Assembly (NCBI RefSeq): GCF_021026345.1
Contig: NZ_JAJNCZ010000001.1
Span: forward strand, 496,001 to 560,000
Source: Rhizobium sp. GN54
GTDB taxonomy: Bacteria; Pseudomonadota; Alphaproteobacteria; Rhizobiales; Rhizobiaceae
Reading direction: 5' to 3'
Length of the DNA: 64,000 bases
Below are positions 26,891 to 36,169 of this stretch, piece by piece; within the stretch, counting starts at the first letter, position 1, and each line of letters starts with the position of its first letter. The notes under the pieces were generated by a model. That model ran no database searches and was not told where the DNA came from. It worked only from the letters and a program-made list of their open reading frames with translations. The position numbers and the translations under genes were made by a program.

Positions 26891-27126
26891 GGGACCCCCG
26901 CTGCACGACCATGCCATGCCTGTTCGGCGCAGCCGAAAATCGTCGCTCTACGATCGCCTCAAGTGGCCGTCGCGACAAGTCTAACGATATTTCCAACCCT
27001 TCATGCACGAGATGCACCCTAATTTAGTCGGGGTGCAACCAATGGGGCGTTGCCACAATTCGGCGCCAGAATATCGACAATCCTTGTGGCGGGGCTCGCC
27101 AAGCGTATGATTCGGAGGAATGGTGC

Positions 27127-28026
27127 ATGCGAAAAATTGGCACTCTGACGCTCGTGGCCTGCGTGTCGGCAACACTCGCTGCCACGCCTGTCGTCCTGGA
27201 CCTGAAAAGCCCCCTGAAGCTGACCACATCGGCGGCGCTAGCCGGCAATGGCAATGGCGGTGGTAACGGCGGTGGCAACGGCGGCGGGAATGGTGGCGGC
27301 AACGGCGGCGGGAATGGCGGCGGCAACGGTGGCGGCAAGGGCAAAAGCGAAAGCCATGCCTCGTCCGATCGCGGAAAATCCGGACAACCGTCCCGCGGCA
27401 AGAGCGAAACCGCCAGGTCGAACGATCCTGTAGCGAATGCATTCGGAAAGATCTTCGGCACCCGCAAGAGCGAGGAAAGGCGCGTTGCCTCGAAGAAGAC
27501 CGTGACGGAAAAGACCAGGGTTTCGCCGAGGGCCGACAAGGCGATCGTGAAGGCCGTCAAGCCCACGCCAAAGCCCAAGGTGGTGACGGAAGTCGCCGCG
27601 GTTGAAGTGGAAGAGGCGACCCTGAAGGCGAAGCCAAACCTGGCTGCCAGGCTCGGGGGGCTGAACTCGCTGAAGCGCAACTATCATGCCTACCTCAATT
27701 CCAGCGATCCGCGCATGGCCGCGATCCGCGCCTATGTCGTCTCCTATGCGCAGTTTGAGCTCGACAACGGCGTCGATGCGGTCCCGACCGATCCCGCCCT
27801 CGGCGACGAGGCCCTGAATGCGGCCCTGCTGGCCGCATCCAACAAGGAAATCGGCACCGTGCAGCAGCCCGGCGACGTCGTGGTGACGGATCCGGAAGTG
27901 ATGGCGTGGGCAAAGGATGTCCTCGGCGTCGGCCCGGCCGTCGGAAAGATCGACGAGGTGCGCGACGTGATGGCCGCCGAACAGCCGACAGAGACGGAGC
28001 CGGAAACGGCAGAAGTGACCGAGTAG
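27127..28026 (+). CDS. Secreted protein with GGGN tandem repeats
   Basis: This 299-residue protein starts with a signal-like segment (GTLTLVACVSATLAATPVVL). Residues 40-72 are a Gly/Asn tract, essentially seven GGGN units; residues 73-160 are basic and Ser/Thr/Lys-rich. A folded C-terminal region (about 180-285) contains LNSLKRNYHAYLNSSDPRMA, a motif seen in other rhizobial hypotheticals. GGAGGAATGG precedes the ATG. It is convergent with the sulfatase gene across a hairpin. The tract is encoded by a 12-base repeat and could vary in length between strains. The function is unknown; surface or matrix localisation is conceivable. Confidence 0.82.
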   Translation: MRKIGTLTLVACVSATLAATPVVLDLKSPLKLTTSAALAGNGNGGGNGGGNGGGNGGGNGGGNGGGNGGGKGKSESHASSDRGKSGQPSRGKSETARSNDPVANAFGKIFGTRKSEERRVASKKTVTEKTRVSPRADKAIVKAVKPTPKPKVVTEVAAVEVEEATLKAKPNLAARLGGLNSLKRNYHAYLNSSDPRMAAIRAYVVSYAQFELDNGVDAVPTDPALGDEALNAALLAASNKEIGTVQQPGDVVVTDPEVMAWAKDVLGVGPAVGKIDEVRDVMAAEQPTETEPETAEVTE

Positions 28027-28043
28027 GCCGACGTTCAGAAAGA

Positions 28044-28066
28044 CCGGCCCGGACAATCCGGGCCGG
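28044..28066. terminator. Bidirectional hairpin between convergent genes
   Basis: A perfect 10-bp stem, CCGGCCCGGA / TCCGGGCCGG, has loop CAA. It lies between the GGGN-repeat gene (ending 28026) and the sulfatase (ending 28084 on the minus strand). No T-run is present. The placement suits a shared transcript end. Confidence 0.65.
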
Positions 28067-28083
28067 CGAGCGTTCACCCGGCC

Positions 28084-29766
28084 TTATTGTGCGGTGGCTT
28101 TTGCCTTCGCCGCATTTTCCTTGATCGCGGCCTCGACGTTTCGGGCGATCTGGTCGATCGAGAACGATGCCGGCTCCTGGCTCGGCGGGTACTCGATGAA
28201 GCTTTCAAGGAACTGGGCCGCATGTAGCGTGATCTGGGCGATCTTGAAATCGTTCCTGACGAGCCAGTCGTTGTATTGATCCGAAACGATGTCGGCCTGT
28301 TCGTAAGGATCCATGCGCAGATGAAACAGCTTCGGGACCCGGAGCGGCGTGAAGGGCTCCTGCCACACCTGAAAGCCTCCCGGAAACTTCATTTCAACGA
28401 AGACGGCCTTCCAGTCTCCAAGCCGGTAGGCGACGAGAACGCCGTCGTCGTTGAAATAGGCGAACGCGTCGCGCGCGCCCTTCTGTTCCGATCCGGTGAG
28501 GTAGGGTAGCTGGTTGTAGCCGTCGAGGTGCACCTTGAAGGTCTTGCCGCTGACGTCGGCCCCCTGAAGCAGCCGATCCTTGATGTCGGCATCGCCGGCA
28601 GCCGCAAGAAGCGTGGGGAACCAGTCGAGGCCGGAGAACATCTCGCGGGAGATCTTGCCCGAGGGAATTTTTCCGGGCCAGCGAACCATGGCGGGGACGC
28701 GGAAGGCGCCTTCGAAGTTGGAGTCCTTTTCGTTCCGGAACGGCGAGCTCGCAGCGTCCGGCCATGACCATTTGTTCGGGCCGTTGTCCGTGGTGTAGAC
28801 GACGATGGTGTTTTCGGTGATGCCGAGGTCGTCCAGCGTCTTGAGCAGCTTGCCGACGTGCCCGTCGTGTTCGATCATGCCGTCCGCATAGAAATTGCCG
28901 GGCATGCCGCTCTGGCCGAGCATCGATTCCCGCACATGCGTGAAGAGGTGCATGCGGGTCGCGTTCATCCAGGTGAAGAACGGTTTTCCCTGCTCGACCT
29001 GGCGCTTGATGAAGTCGATCGCGGCATCCGTCGTTTCGTCGTCGATCGTCTCCATGCGCTTCTTGTTCAGCGCGCCGGTGTCCTCGATTTTGCCGTCGGC
29101 CGTCGCTTTGACGACGCCCCGTGGAGAGTTCATCTTCGTGAAGGCTTCATCGTCCTTCGGCCAGGTCGGGTTCTCCGGTTCTTCCTCCGCGTTCAGGTGG
29201 TAGAGGTTGCCGAAGAACTCGTCGAAACCGTGGTTGGTCGGCAGATACTCGTCGCGGTCTCCAAGATGGTTCTTGCCGAACTGGCCGGTGGCATAGCCCA
29301 GCGGCTTCAAGGCCTGGGCGATAGTGATGTCGCGATCCTGCAGGCCGACAGTCGCTCCGGGGACGCCCACCTTGGACAGGCCGGTGCGTTTCGGCGTCTG
29401 GCCGGTGATGAAGGAAGACCGGCCCGCCGTGCAACTGTTCTCGGCATAGTAGTCGGTGAAGATCGTGCCTTCTTTCGCGATGCGATCGATATTTGGTGTC
29501 TCGAAGCCCATCAGGCCCATCGAATAGGCGCTGACGTTGGTCAGGCCGATGTCGTCCCCGAAAATGACGAGGATGTTGGGCCGATCCGTCGGCGAACCGG
29601 AAGGCGCCGGGCTCGCCGCCTGCTGCGCATTTGCGTCGTCTGTCCCCGCCGTGCCGACGATGCCGGCGGCGGCCAGTGCCGATCCTGCTAGAAGAATGTT
29701 TCGTCTGGTCAAAGAAATTTTGCCTGGCGCGGACGCCGGGCTTTCATTGGTGCTGTCGTCACGCAT
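28084..29766 (-). CDS. Tat-exported arylsulfatase (Cys-type sulfatase)
   Basis: This 560-residue enzyme has a twin-arginine signal (SLTRRNILLAG, residues 18-28). The formylglycine site is CTAGR at 112-116 within SCTAGRSSFITGQ, and the metal-binding GDD is at 70-72, so it hydrolyses sulfate esters after conversion of Cys112. The length and the mid-region HLFTHVRE resemble the larger AslA-type arylsulfatases. ATG 29766 is chosen for GGGAG and for the Tat motif position; the frame extends 16 codons further. No formylglycine-generating enzyme gene is in the window. It may serve sulfur scavenging from sulfate esters. Confidence 0.92.
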   Translation of the reverse strand: MRDDSTNESPASAPGKISLTRRNILLAGSALAAAGIVGTAGTDDANAQQAASPAPSGSPTDRPNILVIFGDDIGLTNVSAYSMGLMGFETPNIDRIAKEGTIFTDYYAENSCTAGRSSFITGQTPKRTGLSKVGVPGATVGLQDRDITIAQALKPLGYATGQFGKNHLGDRDEYLPTNHGFDEFFGNLYHLNAEEEPENPTWPKDDEAFTKMNSPRGVVKATADGKIEDTGALNKKRMETIDDETTDAAIDFIKRQVEQGKPFFTWMNATRMHLFTHVRESMLGQSGMPGNFYADGMIEHDGHVGKLLKTLDDLGITENTIVVYTTDNGPNKWSWPDAASSPFRNEKDSNFEGAFRVPAMVRWPGKIPSGKISREMFSGLDWFPTLLAAAGDADIKDRLLQGADVSGKTFKVHLDGYNQLPYLTGSEQKGARDAFAYFNDDGVLVAYRLGDWKAVFVEMKFPGGFQVWQEPFTPLRVPKLFHLRMDPYEQADIVSDQYNDWLVRNDFKIAQITLHAAQFLESFIEYPPSQEPASFSIDQIARNVEAAIKENAAKAKATAQ

Positions 29767-30005
29767 GCGGAGGCTCCCACTCAATCCTCGCCACACCCGC
29801 CATGAGCATGGCAAGCGTTAAATTAGGGCCGTGACGGCGAATGGAAAGGACGGTTGTACCAGGACGATATTTCACCGAAGCGCGAAGCCCGCTTCCGCGG
29901 CCACCCGGAGGGGTGCCGGCGATCGATCCTTGCCCGAAACTTCCGCGAGGCCGGGCGATGGCGACCTGCCGTTCATGTCCCGCCCGCCGCCTGCCTCAGT
30001 CCCGA

Positions 30006-32132
30006 CTACAGGATGAAATCGCTTTTGTTGAAGTCGATGGTGGCATCGAGCCGGAGGGAGAATTCGGTCTTCCGGTCGCCGTCCACGTCGCCACGAAGGT
30101 AGGTGTCGCCCTTCTGGTTGACATAGCGCAGTTCGCCCGCCTTGCCGCTGAAGGTCTTCTCGCCGATGAAGGTGAAGGCCTGGTCGCCCGAACTGTTGCT
30201 GCGGGCGTCGATCCTGGAAAGATCGATCCGGTCTCCGGCGCCGCGTGAAAAATCGTAGATCGTGTCGGGGTTGTTCGCCGTGCTGTCCGAGACCTTCTTG
30301 AAGATGAACCGGTCCGCGCCGGATCCGCCGTAGAGCTTGTCGGCCCCGGATCCGCCGGTGAGGCGATCGTTGCCGGCGCCGCCGCTGAGCGTGTTCGCCC
30401 CAGAATTGCCCTCCAGCCGGTCGGCGAAGGACGAGCCGCGCAGGCTTTCGATGGAGGAGTATGTGTCGCCTTTTGCATCCCCCGTGTTGGAGGAACGGTT
30501 CGCCAGGCTGGCGACGACGCCCTTTTGGGCGCCCTCATAGGATGCCGTGTCGCGGCCGGAACCGCCCCTGAGTTGGTCGGCTCCGGCGCCGCCGATCAGG
30601 ACGTCGTTGCCGTCCTTGCCGGACAGCCGGTTGGCAAGGGCGTTGCCTTCGAGCCTGTCGGAACGGTCGGAGCCGGTCAGCCGCTCGATCGAGGAATAGG
30701 TGTCGCCCTTCGCCTCGCCGGTGTTGGAGGATGGCCGCTGCAGGCTCGCGGTAACGCCCTTGGACGCATCGGCATAGGAGGCCGTGTCCGTCCCGCTGCC
30801 GCCCTCCAGCTTGTCGGCGCCGACCCCGCCCTCCAGCGTGTCCTGCCCCGACCCGCCGCGCAGGACATTGTTGGCCGCGTTGCCGGTGATCTTGTTGGCA
30901 GCTCCGTTTCCGCTGCCGTGGATGGCAGTCGTGCCCAGCAGCTCGAGGTTCTCGACATTCGCCCCGAGCTTCCAGTCGATACTGGAGCGAACGGTATCGG
31001 TGCCCCCGCGGGCCAGCTCTATCGTCTGATCCCCGGCGGAGTTCACGATGTAGATATCGTTGCCCGATCCGCCCTGCATGATGTCGTCGCCACCGCGGCC
31101 GTTGAGCGTGTTGTCCGCGCTGTTGCCGTCCAGGCGGTCGTTGGCGCTTCCGCCGACTGCAGCCTCGATCACGACACCCGGCCCGATGGTGACGGAGTTC
31201 CTCATTTCCCCGGCGCCGGCGATGTTCTCGCTGAGCGTGCTGAATTCACCGGGCGTCAACCTTATCCAGGCGAATTTCGATCCGTTGTAGACGATCTTGT
31301 CGTATCCGCCGGAATCGTCGATCGTCTCGAAATACTTCTTTCCTTCGTCGTAGGAATAGGTCGTGTTCCCTTTGTTGACCTTTCTCGCTCCATAAAGCTC
31401 CTTGATGGAGAGAAGGTCGAAATACATCGGCGTTGTCGGGAAGAATTGAAGAAGGCTGCCGGTGACGCCGGGAAGGTTCTTGTTGTAGCTCATGACGGTG
31501 TGCATGATGCTGTCGTACTGGCTTGGCATCCGGGTCCCCTCATGTGGATGCTTGAGGCCAAGCGCATGGCCTATCTCGTGCAACATCACGAAATAGACCT
31601 CCGATCCCTTCATGAGGGACCGGTCGTGCGGCACATACATGCCGGTTGCCATGTCTATGAACAGGTGATCGTCGTACCAGACGTCGCCCGCATTGGGGCT
31701 GTTGCCCGGAAAGAACGCCAGGCCGCGCCCGTTCTCGCCGTGTTCGTTTCGCAGATTGTTGATCTTGGAAAACCGGAGCTCGCCCACCCGGTCCGGAGTA
31801 TCTGCGACCTTCTTGAAAGTCACGTTTGCGGACTTGGACCACGCCTTGAGGGCCTCGGTGTTCCAGTCCCGTATCCACGGGTCGGCGGAGGCTGCGCCCC
31901 CGTTGAGGCTGTCGGCACGGCTGGTGTCGATATAGCCTGGGTAGGAATTGGACCAGTACCCGTCGAGATAGGTGGGATCCGACGGATTTCCTTCGTAATA
32001 GCTGTAGGTGAGGGTCACGCCCGAACCGACTGCTCCACCCCATTTTGAGCCGGAGAGCAGGTATTTGGCAGCACCGGTCGAAGCGGTATCGAAAAACCTG
32101 GCCGAAACCGAGTTCGAGTTTGGTGTTGCCAT
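30006..32132 (-). CDS. Serralysin-like RTX metalloprotease
   Basis: This 708-residue protein is predicted to be secreted without a signal peptide. Residues 1-240 are an M10 peptidase domain: the zinc site [11 protein letters not shown] spans 185-195 and the Met-turn is VMSYN (Met214). From about 330, nonapeptide RTX repeats (GGxGxDxhx type, e.g. GGSGNDIYI) bind calcium. The last residues, SDFIL, match the end of type I secretion substrates. Two consecutive segments of about 77 residues in the RTX region are near duplicates ([11 protein letters not shown] and [11 protein letters not shown]). GAGGGG precedes the ATG. No type I ABC transporter is adjacent. Confidence 0.92.
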   Translation of the reverse strand: MATPNSNSVSARFFDTASTGAAKYLLSGSKWGGAVGSGVTLTYSYYEGNPSDPTYLDGYWSNSYPGYIDTSRADSLNGGAASADPWIRDWNTEALKAWSKSANVTFKKVADTPDRVGELRFSKINNLRNEHGENGRGLAFFPGNSPNAGDVWYDDHLFIDMATGMYVPHDRSLMKGSEVYFVMLHEIGHALGLKHPHEGTRMPSQYDSIMHTVMSYNKNLPGVTGSLLQFFPTTPMYFDLLSIKELYGARKVNKGNTTYSYDEGKKYFETIDDSGGYDKIVYNGSKFAWIRLTPGEFSTLSENIAGAGEMRNSVTIGPGVVIEAAVGGSANDRLDGNSADNTLNGRGGDDIMQGGSGNDIYIVNSAGDQTIELARGGTDTVRSSIDWKLGANVENLELLGTTAIHGSGNGAANKITGNAANNVLRGGSGQDTLEGGVGADKLEGGSGTDTASYADASKGVTASLQRPSSNTGEAKGDTYSSIERLTGSDRSDRLEGNALANRLSGKDGNDVLIGGAGADQLRGGSGRDTASYEGAQKGVVASLANRSSNTGDAKGDTYSSIESLRGSSFADRLEGNSGANTLSGGAGNDRLTGGSGADKLYGGSGADRFIFKKVSDSTANNPDTIYDFSRGAGDRIDLSRIDARSNSSGDQAFTFIGEKTFSGKAGELRYVNQKGDTYLRGDVDGDRKTEFSLRLDATIDFNKSDFIL

Positions 32133-32315
32133 AGAGCCTGACCCCTCGCGATGTTATCGGTGATTGAACGCCTGCACGCTAATGCACACGCTAGTTGATC
32201 GCGAGGTCGAATGCTACCCGAACAGGGACGCGGCCCGACTTGAGCAACCGCTGGTGCAGACGTGCAACACCACAACTCGGGCTTCCCCTGCCGCCCCTCC
32301 GTCCCCCCGACCGCC

Positions 32316-33851
32316 TCACGTCCCGCAGAAGGTCTGCAGCACTTCCTCGCCGGGCTTCGGAGGCTCGGCGAAGGCGGCGAGGGCCGGCCGGTCGTCATAG
32401 GGGCGGGCCAGCACGTCGTTCATCGCCGCAAACAGCGAGAAGTCCTGCTCCTCGATCGCGGCGGCGATCGCCTCTTCGATGCGGTGGTTGCGGGGGATGA
32501 AGGCGGGGTTGACGGCGCGCATGGCGGCGGCGCGCTCGGTTGCGGGCCGGGCTTCGCGCGCAAGCCGGGCGCGCCAGCGGGCGAGGAAGGGCGCTGCCGC
32601 CTCGGGATCGGCCAGAAGGGCGGCGAAGGCGGGATCGGCGGCCTCGCCGGCGGCTGCGTCCGAGAGCCTGCGGAAGGAGAGCGTGAAATCGGCCTTCTGC
32701 CCGGCCATCAGCGCCAGGAAGGCGCGGACGAGCTCGGTGTCCTCGTCGTCTCCAGCTTCGCCACCGCCTTCGCCTGCCGTCCCGCCGAGCCCCAGCTTGG
32801 CGCGGATCACGCCGTCCCATTCCGCCTGGAAGCGCTGCATGTAGCGGTCGACCGCATCATTGGCGAGGTCCACCGCCTCGCCGGGCGTTTCGTGCAGGAG
32901 CGCAAGCAGCGTCTCGGCGAAGCGGGCGATGTTCCACTGGCCAATCATCGGCTGATTGCCATAGGCATAGCGCCCGGTCTGGTCGATCGAGGAGAACACC
33001 GTGCGCGGATCGTAAGTGTCCATGAAGGCGCAGGGGCCGTAGTCGATCGTCTCGCCGGACACGGCCATGTTGTCGGTGTTCATCACGCCATGAATGAAGC
33101 CGACGCCGAGCCAGCGGGCGATCAGCGCCGCCTGCCGCGCCGCCACCGCGTCGAGAAGCTTCAGGTAGCGGCCATCCGCCTCCTTCAGTTCCGGATAATG
33201 CCGGTCGATGACGTGGTCGGCGAGGATGCGGATGCTGTCGGTGTCGCTACGCGCGGCGAAGAACTGGAAGGTGCCGACGCGGATATGGCTCGCGGCGACG
33301 CGGGTGACGATCGCGCCGGGCAGGACCCGCTCGCGGTAGACCGGCTGTCCGGTGGTCACCGCCGCCAGCGCCCGGGTGGTCGGGATGCCGAGGGCCGCCA
33401 TCGCCTCGCTGACGATGTATTCGCGGAGCACCGGGCCGAGCGCCGCCCGCCCGTCGCCGCGCCGCGAGAACGGGGTCGGGCCTGATCCCTTCAGCTGGAT
33501 GTCGCGCCGGGCGCCGTCCGGGCGCACGACTTCGCCGAGCAGGATCGCCCGCCCGTCGCCGAGCTGCGGCACGAACTGGCCGAACTGGTGGCCGGCATAG
33601 GCCATCGCGATCGGCTCGGAGCCGGGCAGGATGCGGTTGCCGGAAAAGATCGCCGCCCCGTCCGCCTCCAGCGCGTCCGCGTCGAGCCCCATCTCTTCCG
33701 CGAGCGCGCGATTGAACTTGATGAGCTTCGGCGCCGCCACTGGCGTCGGCTCGACGTGCGCAAAGAAGCCCTGCGGCAGCCGCGCATAGGAATTGTCGAA
33801 CGCGATCGGCCCCGCATCGATCCGGTCTCGTAGGGTCGCCGTCTCGGTCAT
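32316..33851 (-). CDS. selO: SelO family protein adenylyltransferase (YdiU)
   Basis: This 511-residue pseudokinase-fold enzyme transfers AMP from ATP to protein hydroxyls and is linked to redox stress. Conserved elements are LGDGRAILLGEV, QLKGSGPTPFSRRGDGRAAL (split here as the nucleotide site around residues 118-138), HGVMNTDNM (metal Asn/Asp) and IDYGP. The C-terminal TFCGT carries the conserved cysteine that is selenocysteine in eukaryotic SelO. AGGGAAAG precedes the ATG. It stands alone between the RTX protease and a repeat array. Confidence 0.93.
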   Translation of the reverse strand: MTETATLRDRIDAGPIAFDNSYARLPQGFFAHVEPTPVAAPKLIKFNRALAEEMGLDADALEADGAAIFSGNRILPGSEPIAMAYAGHQFGQFVPQLGDGRAILLGEVVRPDGARRDIQLKGSGPTPFSRRGDGRAALGPVLREYIVSEAMAALGIPTTRALAAVTTGQPVYRERVLPGAIVTRVAASHIRVGTFQFFAARSDTDSIRILADHVIDRHYPELKEADGRYLKLLDAVAARQAALIARWLGVGFIHGVMNTDNMAVSGETIDYGPCAFMDTYDPRTVFSSIDQTGRYAYGNQPMIGQWNIARFAETLLALLHETPGEAVDLANDAVDRYMQRFQAEWDGVIRAKLGLGGTAGEGGGEAGDDEDTELVRAFLALMAGQKADFTLSFRRLSDAAAGEAADPAFAALLADPEAAAPFLARWRARLAREARPATERAAAMRAVNPAFIPRNHRIEEAIAAAIEEQDFSLFAAMNDVLARPYDDRPALAAFAEPPKPGEEVLQTFCGT

Positions 33852-33954
33852 GGCTGTCTCGCTTTCCCTGATCGTGGTGTCTCCAGCCTATTAGATAGGA
33901 ACGCGCGAGGCGAGCGAAAGTCCGCTGGCAGCTGCAGCGATGGCTGGCCGGCAT

Positions 33955-34600
33955 TCGCCATGTCTTCGCCCAGACCCCAAACGCGACCGTCATACCGGCC
34001 CCCGAGCCGGTATCCAGCCCGCGCAGGTCCTTGCGCGAAAGAAGCATCTCCCGCGCCGCGGACGCGGCGCTACTGGGCCCCGGATCAAGTCCGGGGAGAC
34101 GGCGGAGGTGGGGATGTCGCGCAAAAGAACAGCCGCCCTTCAGGCAAGCAGCGAGGCTGCCGACGAAGTCTTGCTGTTGGCTCTCCTGTCTTCGCCCAGA
34201 CCCCAAACTGAACCGTCATACCGGCCCCGAGCCGGTATCCAGCCGCGCAAGTCCTTGCGCGAAAGAAGCATCTCCCGCGCCGCAGACGCGCCGCTGCTGG
34301 GCCCCGGATCAAGTCCGGGGAGACGGCAGAGGTGGGGATGCCGCGTCAGAACGGTGGCCTCTCGGCAAGCAGCCATCCTGTCGACAAAGGCTTGCTCCGG
34401 AGGCTCCGCCTTCGCCCGAGGCCCCGAAACTGAACCGTCATACCGGCCCCCGAGCCGGTATCCAGCCCGCGCAAGTCCTTGCGCGAAAAGAGCATGCCCC
34501 GCGCCGCGGACGCGACGCCTTTGGACCACGGATTCGGGGAGACGGCGGGAACGTGGAATCCCCCGCAAGAAAACGGCCCGCCTTTCGGCGGGCCGCTGGC
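33955..34600. repeat. Tandem array of three family B units (about 180-230 bp each)
   Basis: Three head-to-tail units begin at about 33960, 34187 and 34411. Each has CTTCGCCC(A/G)(A/G)G-CCC, then the palindrome CGTCATACCGGCCCC...GGTATCCAGC, CGCGCAAG(G)TCCTTGCGCGAAA, a CCCGCGCCG core, and GGGGAGACGGC(G/A)G. The third is truncated at its 3' side. No gene is supported between selO and the small gene at 34625. A comparable but separate array is at 40.48-41.35 kb. Confidence 0.85.
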
Positions 34601-34624
34601 TTTCGTGGACTGCCGAATTCCGGG

Positions 34625-34855
34625 CTACCGGCCGTGGCGGCGGTTGCGGCCGGTACCGCTCGGGTTCCGGAACTCGGAGCGCCGGGCGATGTGGCCGTCG
34701 AGGCCCTCCGATCCGGCAAGGTCGATCGGGCCGCAGCCCCAGTCGTAGTTGGGCCGTCCGAGCCAGCCGGAAAACAGCCGCCCGAACAGGCCGGTGCCGT
34801 GCCGCTTGCCGGCGGCGTGTCTATGACCCTTGCTCTGATGCTCCTTCGTCGACAT
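34625..34855 (-). CDS. Small basic hypothetical protein
   Basis: This 76-residue protein is rich in His, Gly and Arg. It has a hydrophilic head (MSTKEHQSKGHRHAAGKRHG), a short amphipathic stretch (LFGRLFSGWLG) and an Arg-rich tail (TGRNRRHGR). GAGGAG lies nine bases before ATG 34855, which is 26 bases after the homocysteine methyltransferase stop, so the two are probably cotranscribed. No family is recognised; nucleic-acid or metal binding is possible from composition alone. Confidence 0.6.
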   Translation of the reverse strand: MSTKEHQSKGHRHAAGKRHGTGLFGRLFSGWLGRPNYDWGCGPIDLAGSEGLDGHIARRSEFRNPSGTGRNRRHGR

Positions 34856-34881
34856 GACGATGTCTCCTCAAGGTCTTCTCC

Positions 34882-35838
34882 TCAGGCGCTCATGGCCGGC
34901 TGCGGCATGCAGGCCCGGCAAATGGCGCCGATATGGCGATGGTCGGTGCCACAGCAGCCGCCGAGAAGGCGCAATTGCGGCATCCGTCCGACGAACGCGC
35001 GGTAGCGCCGGCCGAAGTCTTCGGGGTCGCCGGCGTCCAGCGTCTCGCTCTCGTCGAGCTCCTGGTGGCTCAGCGCCGAGGCGTTGGCGCGGATGCCGCC
35101 GATCCGCCGGATCCAGCCGCTGCCGTGATCGAGCGCGTCCTCGAAATGAACAGGATGCGCGCAGTTGACCATGTAGAACAGCGGATAGCCGCCGGTGGCG
35201 GCGTCCACCGCCTCGATCGCCTCCTGCAGGGTCCTGCCGGTGACGATCCTGCCGTCCGTCTCGACGGTGAAGGCGATCACGCAGGGGATCGCGGCCTTCC
35301 GGGCCGCCCTTGCCACGCCGATAGCCTCGTCGATGTTGGTGAGCGTCACCGCGCTGACCATGTCGGCCTCGGTGGCGGCGAAGGTCTCGACCTGCGGCCG
35401 GTGATAGGCCTCGGCCTCGTCGGCGCTCATGGTGCCGGCCTTGTAGCCGTCGCCGCGCGGGCCGATGGCGCCGTTCAGGACGATCGGCTGGCCGGGACGC
35501 TCGTAAAGCTTGCGAAGCTGGACGAGCATGCCGATCGCCTCTTCGTTCACGGCCTTCAGTGCGTCTGCGTCGTAGCCGAGCTTGTCCGCCCAGTCCGGGC
35601 TTGCCCGCCAGGTCGGCGTGTCGAGCACGAAGCCGACGCCGGCGCTGCGGGCCAGCTCGAGATAGCGGATGTAGTAGTCCTTCAGCTTGCGCCGCCCTTC
35701 GGGGCTGGCCATCAGCACGAAGGAAGCGAAATGCGGCAGATCCACGCCCTCGTGGAAAATCAGCGTCGTCTCCATGCCGCCGTCGGTGAGAAACCGTTCT
35801 CCCCGCGTCAGCGGCAGGCCATGTCTGTACTTTGCCAT
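34882..35838 (-). CDS. Homocysteine S-methyltransferase family protein
   Basis: This 318-residue TIM-barrel enzyme is of the BHMT/MmuM type. The zinc-binding cysteines are in NCAHP (about residue 208) and the GGCCGTDHRHI pair near residue 285. It methylates homocysteine to methionine using S-methylmethionine, betaine or a similar donor; which one is not clear. ATG 35838 has GGAG eight bases upstream; a GTG four codons earlier overlaps the ribosome site and is less likely. It is divergent from a TetR regulator that may control it. Confidence 0.9.
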   Translation of the reverse strand: MAKYRHGLPLTRGERFLTDGGMETTLIFHEGVDLPHFASFVLMASPEGRRKLKDYYIRYLELARSAGVGFVLDTPTWRASPDWADKLGYDADALKAVNEEAIGMLVQLRKLYERPGQPIVLNGAIGPRGDGYKAGTMSADEAEAYHRPQVETFAATEADMVSAVTLTNIDEAIGVARAARKAAIPCVIAFTVETDGRIVTGRTLQEAIEAVDAATGGYPLFYMVNCAHPVHFEDALDHGSGWIRRIGGIRANASALSHQELDESETLDAGDPEDFGRRYRAFVGRMPQLRLLGGCCGTDHRHIGAICRACMPQPAMSA

Positions 35839-36142
35839 AACTTTCTCCACTCGTTACACTTCCGTCCCGGAAAAGCCTGGAGCGGGCGCGGTCTTGCGAA
35901 CGCGCCAAATGAGAGCCATGTCATGAGCAGTGTTTTGGTTATCCCTCAATGCGATTTCGTCTTGAGGATTTTTCCCACATTTTCCGAAACGCGTGTGGAT
36001 TTTTGCCTGTTTTCCGCCCGTAAAACTAGGCGTCTCGTGGTCAAGCTCCAGCAGGAAGAGCTCATATGAGCGATTAATCAATTGCTTGGAGGCCGCTTTC
36101 ACGTCAATGTTAATGCTAGTGGCGGGGCGTGAAGGGCGAAAA

Positions 36143-36159
36143 CTGTACCGGCGGTGCAG
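36143..36159. promoter_or_regulatory. 17-bp near-palindrome, candidate TetR operator
   Basis: CTGTACCGGCGGTGCAG has seven of eight paired positions complementary around a central G. It lies immediately before the AGGAGG of the TetR gene, in the region shared with the divergent homocysteine methyltransferase. A shorter perfect palindrome, GCTCATATGAGC, is at 36060-36071. Either could be the binding site; the rest of the 330-base gap shows no gene. Confidence 0.5.
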
Positions 36160-36169
36160 GAGGCTGCGC

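Noticed and set aside
33955-34600. Coding frames through the tandem repeats
   Set aside because: Frames of up to 320 codons span the units but repeat the same Arg/Pro/Ser-rich sequence and have no ribosome site; they reflect GC-rich palindromes.
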